A stretch of DNA of 33,269 nucleotides from JBJEQG01 sp051881635. GTDB lineage: Bacteria; Bacillota; Clostridia; Oscillospirales; Acutalibacteraceae. Location: NCBI GenBank assembly GCA_051881635.1, contig JBJEQG010000161.1:1-33269 (forward strand), written 5' to 3'. The notes beneath the pieces were generated by a model. That model worked only from the letters and a program-made list of their open reading frames with translations. It did not search any database and was not told where the DNA came from. The position numbers were made by a program, and so were the translations under genes. Positions 15,278 through 22,049 of the stretch are shown here, piece by piece (the first letter of the stretch is position 1; the number at the start of each line of letters is the position of its first letter).

Positions 15278-16021
15278 ATGGCGGAAAATCACAAACATTG
15301 GGAGCCGTTGGGAAATGGTATAGAAGTTCTTGTTTCCGATAACCATACTTTTGGAACGGATACCGTGCTTTTGGCGGCATTTGCCAAGCCGAAAGCCAAA
15401 GATACCGTATGTGAGTTGGGGACAGGGTGCGGTACAATTCCGCTTATTTGGTGTCGGCAAAATCCCCCAAAACATATTACGGCAGTGGACATAAGTACAG
15501 AAGCGTGTGAACTTTTACAATGCAGTATCGAGAAAAACGGTTTTCAGGAAAAGATTACCGTACTGAATGAAAATCTTTGCTTTTTGGACGGCAAAATTCC
15601 AAAATCAAATTTTGATTTGGTTGTCTGTAATCCACCATATAAAGCAGAGGGAACGGGTATCAAAAATCCCGTTCATTCCCATACAGTGGCACGGCATGAA
15701 GAAATGTGCCGTTTGGAAGATATAGCAGCGTGTGCGTCAGCTTTGTTGAATTTTGGCGGACGGTTTTGCCTGTGTCAACGCCCTGAACGCCTGAGTGATG
15801 TTATAGAAGTCATGCGGCAATATGCCATAGAGCCAAAACGCCTTAGATTTGTACAGCAACGCCCGGATAAAGCTCCAAAGCTGTTTTTGATTGAGGGACG
15901 GCGGAGCGGGCGGCGTGGTAGTCTTGTGATAGAACCTGTGCTTATGATTGAAAACGGACAGGGCGGTTTGTCTGATGAAATGATTGAAATTTACGGCTCA
16001 TACAAAGAGGGACATCTTTAA
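15278..16021 (+). CDS. tRNA1(Val) (adenine-37-N6)-methyltransferase family protein (YabB/TrmN6-like)
   Basis: The 247-residue product is a class I SAM-dependent methyltransferase. The SAM-binding motif I is CELGTGCGTIPL (residues 45-56), an acidic D71 follows strand 2 (ITAVDIS), and the N6-adenine-type catalytic motif is N118-P-P-Y121. The N-terminus (HTFGTDTVLLAAF) matches the YfiC/TrmN6 and B. subtilis YabB group, which methylates A37 of tRNA1-Val in Escherichia coli. The gene is followed 28 bp later by rsmI, as in B. subtilis, where yabB precedes rsmI (yabC). The ribosome site AAAGGCGG is about eight bases before the ATG. Target assignment is by family only. Confidence 0.85.
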   Translation: MAENHKHWEPLGNGIEVLVSDNHTFGTDTVLLAAFAKPKAKDTVCELGTGCGTIPLIWCRQNPPKHITAVDISTEACELLQCSIEKNGFQEKITVLNENLCFLDGKIPKSNFDLVVCNPPYKAEGTGIKNPVHSHTVARHEEMCRLEDIAACASALLNFGGRFCLCQRPERLSDVIEVMRQYAIEPKRLRFVQQRPDKAPKLFLIEGRRSGRRGSLVIEPVLMIENGQGGLSDEMIEIYGSYKEGHL

Positions 16022-16049
16022 GAGCTGAACGGATAAAGGATTGATACCC

Positions 16050-16880
16050 ATGAACGGAAAATTATATTTGGTTGGAACACCGATTGGCAACCTGTCGGAT
16101 TTTTCTCCGAGAGCGGTTGAAGTGCTTTCCACAGTTGATTTTATTGCGGCAGAAGATACACGAGTGACAATAAAGTTGCTGAACCATTTTGGAATAAAAA
16201 CACCAATGGTCACTTACCATAAATTTAATGCGATTGACCACGGCGAAAAAATATGCGAACGCATAGAAAACGGCGAAAATTGTGCGATTGTTACAGATGC
16301 CGGTATGCCTGCCATTTCCGACCCCGGAGAGCTTTTGGTGCGGGCGTGTGCCGAGCGTGGAATTGATGTTGTTGCCGTACCGGGTCCTACTGCCGTTGCA
16401 ACCGCAGTGGCATTGTCGGGATTGCCGACAGGACGCTTTACATTTGAGGGATTTTTAAGCGTCAACAAAAAGAGCCGCATTGACCATTTGGAGGAGATTA
16501 AAAACGAACACCGAACAATGGTTTTCTATGAAGCCCCACATAAATTAGCGGCAACGCTCAAAGATATGTATGCCTATTTAGGTGACCGTAAAATTTCAAT
16601 CGTGCGTGAACTGACAAAGGTTCATGAGGAAGTTATCCGCACAACACTAAAACAGGCGGCGGAACAATATGCTGACGGCAGTATTAAGGGAGAAATTGTT
16701 TTGGTTTTGGAGGGTGCTGCCAGAGAGGAAAAAGTGGAAATGACTTTGAAAGACGCTGTGGCGTATGCAATCAGTTTGTGCGAAAAAGAGGGTGTTACAG
16801 CGTCCGATGCCGCCAAAGCCGCCGCAAAAATATCGGGTTTAAAAAAAGGAGATATTTACCGCAATCTTCATATTAAATAA
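16050..16880 (+). CDS. rsmI: 16S rRNA (cytidine-1402-2'-O)-methyltransferase RsmI
   Basis: RsmI uses SAM to methylate the ribose of C1402 in the decoding centre of 16S rRNA. The 276-residue product belongs to the tetrapyrrole-methylase fold: LYLVGTPIGNL at the N-terminus, AAEDTR, VTDAGMPAISDPG, the PGPTAVATAVALSGLPTGRFTFEGFL signature and FYEAPHKL. A C-terminal helical segment (AAKAAAKISGLKKGDIY) is also typical. The ATG at 16050 has AAGGA nine bases upstream; an in-frame TTG at 16041 is too close to that site. It is the middle gene of trmN6-like/rsmI/maf. Confidence 0.96.
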   Translation: MNGKLYLVGTPIGNLSDFSPRAVEVLSTVDFIAAEDTRVTIKLLNHFGIKTPMVTYHKFNAIDHGEKICERIENGENCAIVTDAGMPAISDPGELLVRACAERGIDVVAVPGPTAVATAVALSGLPTGRFTFEGFLSVNKKSRIDHLEEIKNEHRTMVFYEAPHKLAATLKDMYAYLGDRKISIVRELTKVHEEVIRTTLKQAAEQYADGSIKGEIVLVLEGAAREEKVEMTLKDAVAYAISLCEKEGVTASDAAKAAAKISGLKKGDIYRNLHIK

Positions 16881-16913
16881 ATTTCAATAAAAATAAAAAG
16901 GAAGGGGAAAAAT

Positions 16914-17534
16914 ATGGATATTATTCTTGCATCTTCATCACCACGCCGTAAAGACCTGTTAAAGTATATTGTAAAAAATTTTAGGGTTATTCCGTCTGAT
17001 ATTCAGGAGCGTGTACCTTGTGATATGGCACCTGAGGACTGTCCCGAATATTTAGCGTGTGAAAAAGCCCGTTTTGTATCCAGAGGTTTTACGGACGCTT
17101 TGGTTATCGGCTGTGATACAGCGGTTATTATTGAAGATAAAATTTTGAACAAACCTGCAACGACACAGGACGCCCGTCAAATGATGCAGCTTCTTCAAGG
17201 CAAGGTGCATAAAGTTATTACGGGCTGTTGTATTTGCTGTAATGGTATGGAGATGAGTTTCAGTGAAATGACGGAAGTGGAGTTTTATCCTCTGTCCGAC
17301 TGTGAGATTGAGTCGTATGTCAATACTACAGAGCCTTATGACAAAGCAGGCGGTTATGGCATACAGGGCAAAGGTGCACTATTTGTCAAGAAAATCAATG
17401 GCGATTATTATAATGTTATGGGTTTGCCTGTGGCACGACTTTCAAGAGAACTGCATGACTTTTGCGAAAAATTTGAGGCGGAACATTGTACACCGCCTGC
17501 ACCGCCTAAAACGAGTATGTTTGAAATTCAATGA
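16914..17534 (+). CDS. maf: Maf-like nucleoside triphosphate pyrophosphatase
   Basis: The 206-residue product hydrolyses non-canonical or pyrimidine nucleoside triphosphates to monophosphates in the cytosol. It shows the Maf signatures: ASSSPRR (residues 6-12), D68 in VIGCDTAV as the catalytic acid, the KVITG segment, DKAGGYGIQGKGALFV and GDYYNVMGLPV. The C-terminus carries about 15 extra residues rich in proline (CTPPAPPKTS) compared with usual Maf proteins of about 190. The GGAAGGGG site sits just before the ATG. It is the last gene of the operon and is followed by a strong terminator. Substrate class (dTTP/UTP against m7GTP) cannot be read from the sequence with certainty. Confidence 0.93.
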   Translation: MDIILASSSPRRKDLLKYIVKNFRVIPSDIQERVPCDMAPEDCPEYLACEKARFVSRGFTDALVIGCDTAVIIEDKILNKPATTQDARQMMQLLQGKVHKVITGCCICCNGMEMSFSEMTEVEFYPLSDCEIESYVNTTEPYDKAGGYGIQGKGALFVKKINGDYYNVMGLPVARLSRELHDFCEKFEAEHCTPPAPPKTSMFEIQ

Positions 17535-17537
17535 TAC

Positions 17538-17571
17538 AAAAGACCTCCGAATTTTGTCGGAGGTCTTTTTG
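17538..17571. terminator. Bidirectional terminator between maf and ricT
   Basis: A 13-bp perfect stem (AAAAGACCTCCGA 17538-17550 with its complement at 17557-17569), loop ATTTTG and T tail; it sits between convergent stop codons. Confidence 0.93.
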
Positions 17572-18435
17572 TCACTCTAATTTTTTAAGGTTTTCCATTT
17601 CTTTCTTGTCAACTTTTTGTTGGGAGTCCTTGATTACTTTGAGGTCTTTAACTTTATAGGTTTTTGGTGCGGCTTCAGGGGATTGGCTGAGGCTGACTTT
17701 AATGTCACCCGTAATTAAGTTAATATCCACAACAGTGCCTTTGCCGTCCGGACCTTGAACAATCGCACCGACTTTCGGTGTATTCTTAATCAAGTCTGTA
17801 TAGGCTTCCTGTTCATATTTCAAACAGCACATCAAGCGTCCGCAAGTTCCCGAAATTTTGACAGGGTTAAGGGACATACCCTGGTCTTTCGCCATTTTGA
17901 CGGAAACAGGCTGAAATTCGCCGAGAAAGGTATGACAGCAGAACGGCCGTCCGCATATACCGATACCGCCGAGCATTTTTGCCTCATCACGCACACCGAT
18001 TTGACGCAGTTCAATGCGTGTTTTGAAAACAAATGCCAAATCCTTGACCAATTCACGAAAATCAACACGCCCGTCCGAAGTGAAGTAAAACAAAATTTTG
18101 TTGTTGTCAAAGGTATATTCGGCATTGACCAACTTCATTTGAAGATTATGGGCGGCAATTTTTTTCAGGCAAATATCAAACGCCCTTTTTTCTTTTTTGC
18201 GGTTTTCCTGCAAATGTTCCAAATCTTCTTTTGTGGCGGCACGAATAATTTTTTTAAGTGGGTGCGTAATATTGGTTTCATCAATTTCCTTGTTCGGCAG
18301 GGCAACCATACCACATTCAATACCCCGTGATGTTTCCACGATAACGGAGTCACCGTTTTTAAAGGTTTGTCCGTTTGGGTCAAAATAATATATTTTTCCT
18401 ACTTCTCTAAATCTTACGCCGATTACAAAAGCCAT
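17572..18435 (-). CDS. ricT: PSP1-domain protein RicT (YaaT)
   Basis: The 287-residue protein matches B. subtilis RicT/YaaT, which with RicA and RicF forms an iron-sulfur complex that promotes RNase Y-dependent mRNA maturation and affects sporulation and competence. The PSP1 region runs from about residue 80 to 170 (YTFDNNKILFYFTSDGRVDFRELVKDLA). The cysteines C161, C166-C167, C198 and C203-C204 lie in the two conserved GxCGRxxCC-like segments that hold the cluster. The start at 18435 has GGAGG six bases before it; the in-frame ATG at 18447 overlaps that site. It lies 77 bp downstream of holB on the same strand, the same pairing as in Bacillus. RicA and RicF are not in the window. Confidence 0.94.
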   Translation of the reverse strand: MAFVIGVRFREVGKIYYFDPNGQTFKNGDSVIVETSRGIECGMVALPNKEIDETNITHPLKKIIRAATKEDLEHLQENRKKEKRAFDICLKKIAAHNLQMKLVNAEYTFDNNKILFYFTSDGRVDFRELVKDLAFVFKTRIELRQIGVRDEAKMLGGIGICGRPFCCHTFLGEFQPVSVKMAKDQGMSLNPVKISGTCGRLMCCLKYEQEAYTDLIKNTPKVGAIVQGPDGKGTVVDINLITGDIKVSLSQSPEAAPKTYKVKDLKVIKDSQQKVDKKEMENLKKLE

Positions 18436-18512
18436 ATTTTCCTCCATATATCAATTTGATGAATTTTATCAATCTATATCAGCCATTAAATCTTTCTTAA
18501 TAAGGTATTATG

Positions 18513-19475
18513 TTAATTTCGTCTGAGTGCGATACAAAGTTCAGTTGTCAGCAAATTCATGTTGGCATTTTGTTGAAGTTTCCGTTTTGTGTCTGTGACG
18601 GTATCAATAAGTTTTAAGAGTCGGGAGCGTGTCAATTTTTGTGCCAAGAGTGCGGTTGTTTTGGAACGTGGTTCAATTCCGACAGCCGTTTTTGCCGCAG
18701 CACAGAAAATTTCATACAGTCCGTCCAATACGGCAAGCGTTAGGGCTTTGTCACCGCTGAGTTTTGAAGTCAGTACCAAAAGATTGTATTCCCTTGTTTC
18801 GGTAATAGCAACGGCAATTTGTTCCGCCAAACGCAACGCTTCTGTACCACCTGAATTTAACAGCTCCAACATACGCCCAATATTACCGTCTGTCAAATGG
18901 GCGGCTTGACGCACATCATTGGGGTTAAGTGCGGGGTTAGACTTCAAAACGGCGTTTTCCGCTTCTTGTAAATCGGGTGTCAAAAGCGAAAGAATACGGG
19001 AACGGGAACGCACCGTTAAAAGGAGTGATGACGCTGTAATGCAGGTTAAAATAAAGACCACGCTTTTGGGCGGTTCTTCCAAAATTTTAAGGAAAGCATT
19101 TTGAGCCGTTGGATTCATGCGGTCGCAGTTCGCCAAAATATAAACTTTTCTCGGTGCTTCATTTGGTATAATGAAAGCTGAGGTTCTGAGATTTCGGATT
19201 GCCTCGACATTAAGATTGGAAGGGGTAGAGCCGTCCAAAACCATAATATCGGGGTGACTGTGGCTGAGGGCTTTTTGACAGCCACTGCAAAAACCGCAGG
19301 GTTTTTGACCTTCTGAACGACAAACACAATATTGGGCGATGATTTCCGCTAAAGTGCGTTTGCCTGTTCCTTTTTCACCCTCGATAATGAGGGCATGGGG
19401 AAGCATATCAGACAAAAACGCCTGTTCCAATTCCTCTTTAACAATTTTATTTCCGACAAAATCACTTAACTTCAT
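18513..19475 (-). CDS. holB: DNA polymerase III subunit delta'
   Basis: The 320-residue product is the delta' component of the clamp loader. It has Walker A (G33-EKGTGKRT), a zinc module (C50/C52, C60, C63, C66), the segment VYILANCDRMNPTAQNAFLKILEEPP, and a diverged sensor 1 region (VFILTCITASSLLLTVRSRSR). The C-terminal clamp-loader helical domain follows from about residue 210. Delta' usually lacks ATPase activity although the P-loop is retained here. Upstream (minus strand) lie only 48 bases before the assembly gap, so its promoter and any preceding tmk-type gene cannot be seen. It is followed by ricT. Confidence 0.94.
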   Translation of the reverse strand: MKLSDFVGNKIVKEELEQAFLSDMLPHALIIEGEKGTGKRTLAEIIAQYCVCRSEGQKPCGFCSGCQKALSHSHPDIMVLDGSTPSNLNVEAIRNLRTSAFIIPNEAPRKVYILANCDRMNPTAQNAFLKILEEPPKSVVFILTCITASSLLLTVRSRSRILSLLTPDLQEAENAVLKSNPALNPNDVRQAAHLTDGNIGRMLELLNSGGTEALRLAEQIAVAITETREYNLLVLTSKLSGDKALTLAVLDGLYEIFCAAAKTAVGIEPRSKTTALLAQKLTRSRLLKLIDTVTDTKRKLQQNANMNLLTTELCIALRRN

Positions 19476-19506
19476 AACAACCTACTCAATCAATAAGACT
19501 GTTGGA

Positions 19507-19520
19507 GGCGGCGAGCCGCC
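19507..19520. repeat. GC-rich palindrome at the edge of the assembly gap
   Basis: GGCGGC-GA-GCCGCC is a perfect 6-bp inverted repeat in otherwise AT-rich DNA, three bases before the N run. It is probably the end of a repeated or hard-to-sequence element that broke the assembly. Confidence 0.6.
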
Positions 19521-19523
19521 GCT

Positions 19524-19623
19524 NNNNNNNNNNNNNNNNNNNNNNNNNNNNNNNNNNNNNNNNNNNNNNNNNNNNNNNNNNNNNNNNNNNNNNNNNNNNN
19601 NNNNNNNNNNNNNNNNNNNNNNN
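19524..19623. other. Assembly gap (100 N)
   Basis: Exactly 100 unknown bases, a conventional placeholder for a scaffold join, so true length and even adjacency of the two sides are not certain. Reading frames running through it are meaningless. Confidence 0.99.
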
Positions 19624-19629
19624 TGCATT

Positions 19630-19645
19630 GTATAATCCATTATAC
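19630..19645. repeat. 16-bp palindrome just right of the gap
   Basis: GTATAAT-CC-ATTATAC is a perfect inverted repeat. It also resembles back-to-back -10 hexamers, so it may be a leftward promoter for holB, an operator, or the end of the element lost in the gap. Confidence 0.4.
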
Positions 19646-19781
19646 CGCAAGTCAAAGATTATAGCAATAGGCAGGTTTTGAAGAAAAATTAAAAAAATAA
19701 GAAAAAATGAGAAAAAGAGAGGAAAATCAAGAAAAAACTTCAAATCGTTTTTAAAACCGCTTGAAATAGACTTTATTTGAC

Positions 19782-19811
19782 TTTGACCTTTCCTGACCTT
19801 TTGATTATAAT
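19782..19811 (+). promoter_or_regulatory. ctsR promoter overlapped by an inverted CtsR box
   Basis: TTGACC (19783-19788), a 17-bp spacer and TATAAT (19806-19811) form a near-consensus promoter. Its -35 and spacer overlap TTTGACC-TTT-CCTGACC (19782-19798), a CtsR heptad pair (reverse orientation, 7-3-7), and another heptad TTTGACT-like sequence abuts it at 19776. CtsR bound here would block RNA polymerase. Confidence 0.82.
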
Positions 19812-19821
19812 AAACTCAGAA

Positions 19822-19838
19822 AGTCAAAGAAAGTCAAA
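19822..19838 (+). promoter_or_regulatory. CtsR operator, perfect direct repeat
   Basis: AGTCAAA-GAA-AGTCAAA is an exact heptad direct repeat with a 3-bp spacer, the CtsR box (consensus RGTCAAA-N3-RGTCAAA). It lies about 10 bp downstream of the -10 and 33 bp before the ctsR start, so the repressor controls its own operon. Confidence 0.92.
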
Positions 19839-19871
19839 GTTAAAAACTAACAGCGAAAGGAGCGAGAAAGT

Positions 19872-20336
19872 ATGAGAATGAGCGATATTGTGACGGAGTA
19901 TATTATGAATATGCTCAACGAGAGTGACGGCAACGCCGAAATCAAACGAAATGAGTTGGCGAACCTTTTGGGGTGTGTGCCTAGCCAGATTAACTATGTT
20001 ATTACCTCTCGGTTTACACCTGAACAAGGCTATATCGTTGAAAGCCGACGGGGTGGCGGCGGTTACATCAAGATTACAAGAGTTGTCGCCAAACGCCTTC
20101 CAACCGTTATGCATATTGTCAATTCAATCGGCAGTAAGCTGACAGAGGCGGAAGCGGAAATCATGCTGAAAAATATGGTGCATCAAGGAATTTTGCCCCA
20201 TTATGATGCCGTACTTATCATGTCGGCGGTTTCCGACCGCTGTTATGCCGATGTACCGCCAAATATGCGGGACAGCGTAAGGGCAGCAGTCTTTAAAAAT
20301 ATGTTAGTAACGCAAGTGCGTTTGAATGAAAATTAA
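19872..20336 (+). CDS. ctsR: Heat-shock repressor CtsR
   Basis: CtsR represses clp and chaperone genes at normal temperature by binding heptad repeats, two sets of which lie just upstream. The 154-residue product has the winged-helix N-terminal domain (MSDIVTEYIMNMLNES, NELANLLGCVPSQINYVITSRFTPEQGYIVESRRGGGGYIKI), including the glycine-rich wing RRGGGGY that senses heat, and the C-terminal dimer/McsB-interacting domain. AAAGGAG at 19856-19862 is nine bases before the ATG at 19872; a second ATG at 19878 is an alternative. First gene of ctsR-mcsA-mcsB-clpC. Confidence 0.97.
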   Translation: MRMSDIVTEYIMNMLNESDGNAEIKRNELANLLGCVPSQINYVITSRFTPEQGYIVESRRGGGGYIKITRVVAKRLPTVMHIVNSIGSKLTEAEAEIMLKNMVHQGILPHYDAVLIMSAVSDRCYADVPPNMRDSVRAAVFKNMLVTQVRLNEN

Positions 20337-20362
20337 CAAATTGATTACAGGAGGGATTTTTT

Positions 20363-20860
20363 ATGCTTTGTCAATCATGCGGAAAGAAACAGGCAACAAC
20401 ACATATCAAGACCATTACCAACGGGGAACTGAAAGAATACAACCTTTGTTCGGAATGTGCCCAAAAGTTGGGTTATGGTTCATTCTTCGACACAATGGGT
20501 TTTGATTTCGATAAGCTTTTTGGTAGCTTTATGGGCGGTGTGCCATCTTTGAAATCTGCCCGCCGCTGTGAGTGTTGCGGTTCAACCTTTGAAGATATTG
20601 CTAAAAGCGGCAAAATCGGTTGTGCCGAGTGCTACACCACTTTTTATGATGAACTTTTGCCGTCCATACAAAGAATACACGGCAAAACAGCCCATACAGG
20701 GAAGTTGGGAAAGGCAGCCGGTGAAAAATCCCGTGTTCAAAATGAATTGACACGCCTTACCAATGAACTGACTGAGGCGGTTAAGGCTCAGAACTTTGAG
20801 AAAGCCGCCGAACTGAGAGATAAAATCAATGCCATTAAGGCAGAACATAAGGACGATTGA
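20363..20860 (+). CDS. mcsA: McsA, zinc-finger activator of the arginine kinase McsB
   Basis: The 165-residue product has four CxxC pairs (C3/C6, C29/C32, C69/C72, C87/C90) that bind zinc, the conserved middle segment FDFDKLFGSFMG, and a C-terminal UVR coiled-coil motif (about 126-160: NELTRLTNELTEAVKAQNFEKAAELRDKI). McsA binds and activates McsB and tunes CtsR activity in response to stress. GGAGG precedes the ATG by eight bases, and the gene begins 27 bp after ctsR. Confidence 0.96.
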   Translation: MLCQSCGKKQATTHIKTITNGELKEYNLCSECAQKLGYGSFFDTMGFDFDKLFGSFMGGVPSLKSARRCECCGSTFEDIAKSGKIGCAECYTTFYDELLPSIQRIHGKTAHTGKLGKAAGEKSRVQNELTRLTNELTEAVKAQNFEKAAELRDKINAIKAEHKDD

Positions 20861-20874
20861 GAGGAGTGGGTGTC

Positions 20875-21930
20875 ATGAGCGAACAAAAAAATACAGTTAC
20901 ATCTTATGATGATGTTGTTGTCAGCACAAGAATCCGTTTTGCAAGAAATCTGAAAGCATATCCGTTTCCATGTCGTTTGTCGGACGAAATGAAATGCCGT
21001 GTAGCGGCAATTGTTAAAGATGCCGTTTTGAACGGAAATTCGGCGATTGCAGGACAGTTCCGTTATATTCAAATGTCCGAGTTGACACAGGAAGAAGCGG
21101 TTTCTTTGGTTGAACGCCATTTGGTCAGCCCTGAATTTATTTCAAACCGTCAGGGACGGGGCTTGCTCCTTCTGAATGACGATACCGTAAGCATTATGAT
21201 TAACGAGGAGGACCATGTCCGCATACAGGTTCTGTTCAAAGGCTTGGACTTGCAAGGGGCTTACAGCCTGGCAGATAAGATTGATACCCTGTTGGACGAA
21301 CATCTGGAATTTGCATTCCATGACAAACTTGGTTATTTGACACAATGTCCGACCAACATTGGTACAGGTATGCGTGCCTCAGTTATGCTCCATTTGCCGG
21401 CTTTGGAACAAAGCGGAGCGATGAACCGTTTAGGAGCAACGCTCTCCAAATTAGGTTTGGCGTTGCGTGGTATTTACGGCGAGGGCAGCAATCCGCTCGG
21501 TTCGGTTTATCAGATTTCAAACCAAATCACACTCGGAATTTCTGAAACGGAGGCTATTAACAATCTGAAAGATATTGTTATGCAGATTGTCACACAGGAA
21601 CGAAATGCCCGTGAAGAATTGGCAAAGAATATTGCGGTTAAAGACTCTGTCAGCCGTTCCTATGGTTTGCTGTGCTATGCTCAGTTGATGACGAATGAGG
21701 AATGTATGCGTTTGCTTTCCAATCTTCGTTTAGGTATTGAAGCCGGCTTGGTTAAAAACATCAATGTTCATACCGTTGATTCGCTTATGCTTGAAATTCA
21801 ACCGGCAACCTTGATGAAAAATGTCGGTAAGAAATTGACACCACAGGAGCGTGACCGTATTCGTGCCGATTTGGTGCGTACAACACTGACAAGCAAAAAT
21901 ATTCCCAACAACAGATGTTTGGAAGAATAA
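20875..21930 (+). CDS. mcsB: Protein-arginine kinase McsB
   Basis: McsB phosphorylates arginine residues of misfolded proteins and of CtsR, and the mark directs them to ClpC-ClpP. The 351-residue product has the phosphagen-kinase fold: VVVSTRIRFARNL near the N-terminus (ATP-binding arginines), LTQCPTNIGTGMRASVMLHLPAL, and GEGSNPLGSVYQISNQITLG. The C-terminal half (ERDRIRADLVRTT) matches the phospho-arginine-binding pocket region of McsB. The ATG at 20875 follows GAGGAG; the frame extends to a TTG at 20857 inside the end of mcsA, which lacks a site. It is separated from mcsA by 14 bp and is probably co-translated. Confidence 0.97.
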   Translation: MSEQKNTVTSYDDVVVSTRIRFARNLKAYPFPCRLSDEMKCRVAAIVKDAVLNGNSAIAGQFRYIQMSELTQEEAVSLVERHLVSPEFISNRQGRGLLLLNDDTVSIMINEEDHVRIQVLFKGLDLQGAYSLADKIDTLLDEHLEFAFHDKLGYLTQCPTNIGTGMRASVMLHLPALEQSGAMNRLGATLSKLGLALRGIYGEGSNPLGSVYQISNQITLGISETEAINNLKDIVMQIVTQERNAREELAKNIAVKDSVSRSYGLLCYAQLMTNEECMRLLSNLRLGIEAGLVKNINVHTVDSLMLEIQPATLMKNVGKKLTPQERDRIRADLVRTTLTSKNIPNNRCLEE

Positions 21931-22049
21931 ATCTTCCATTGAAGTTTTTATATTGCAAGATTTGAAGATTGTGCTTTCCCCTAATCCACAAAGACAGAAT
22001 TAAAAGTTTTTGGGGTTGGGAGAAGCCCCTGGTTAAGGAGGTATGTTTT

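Noticed and set aside
19339..19743. Open frames crossing the N run
   Set aside because: They exist only because unknown bases carry no stop codons.
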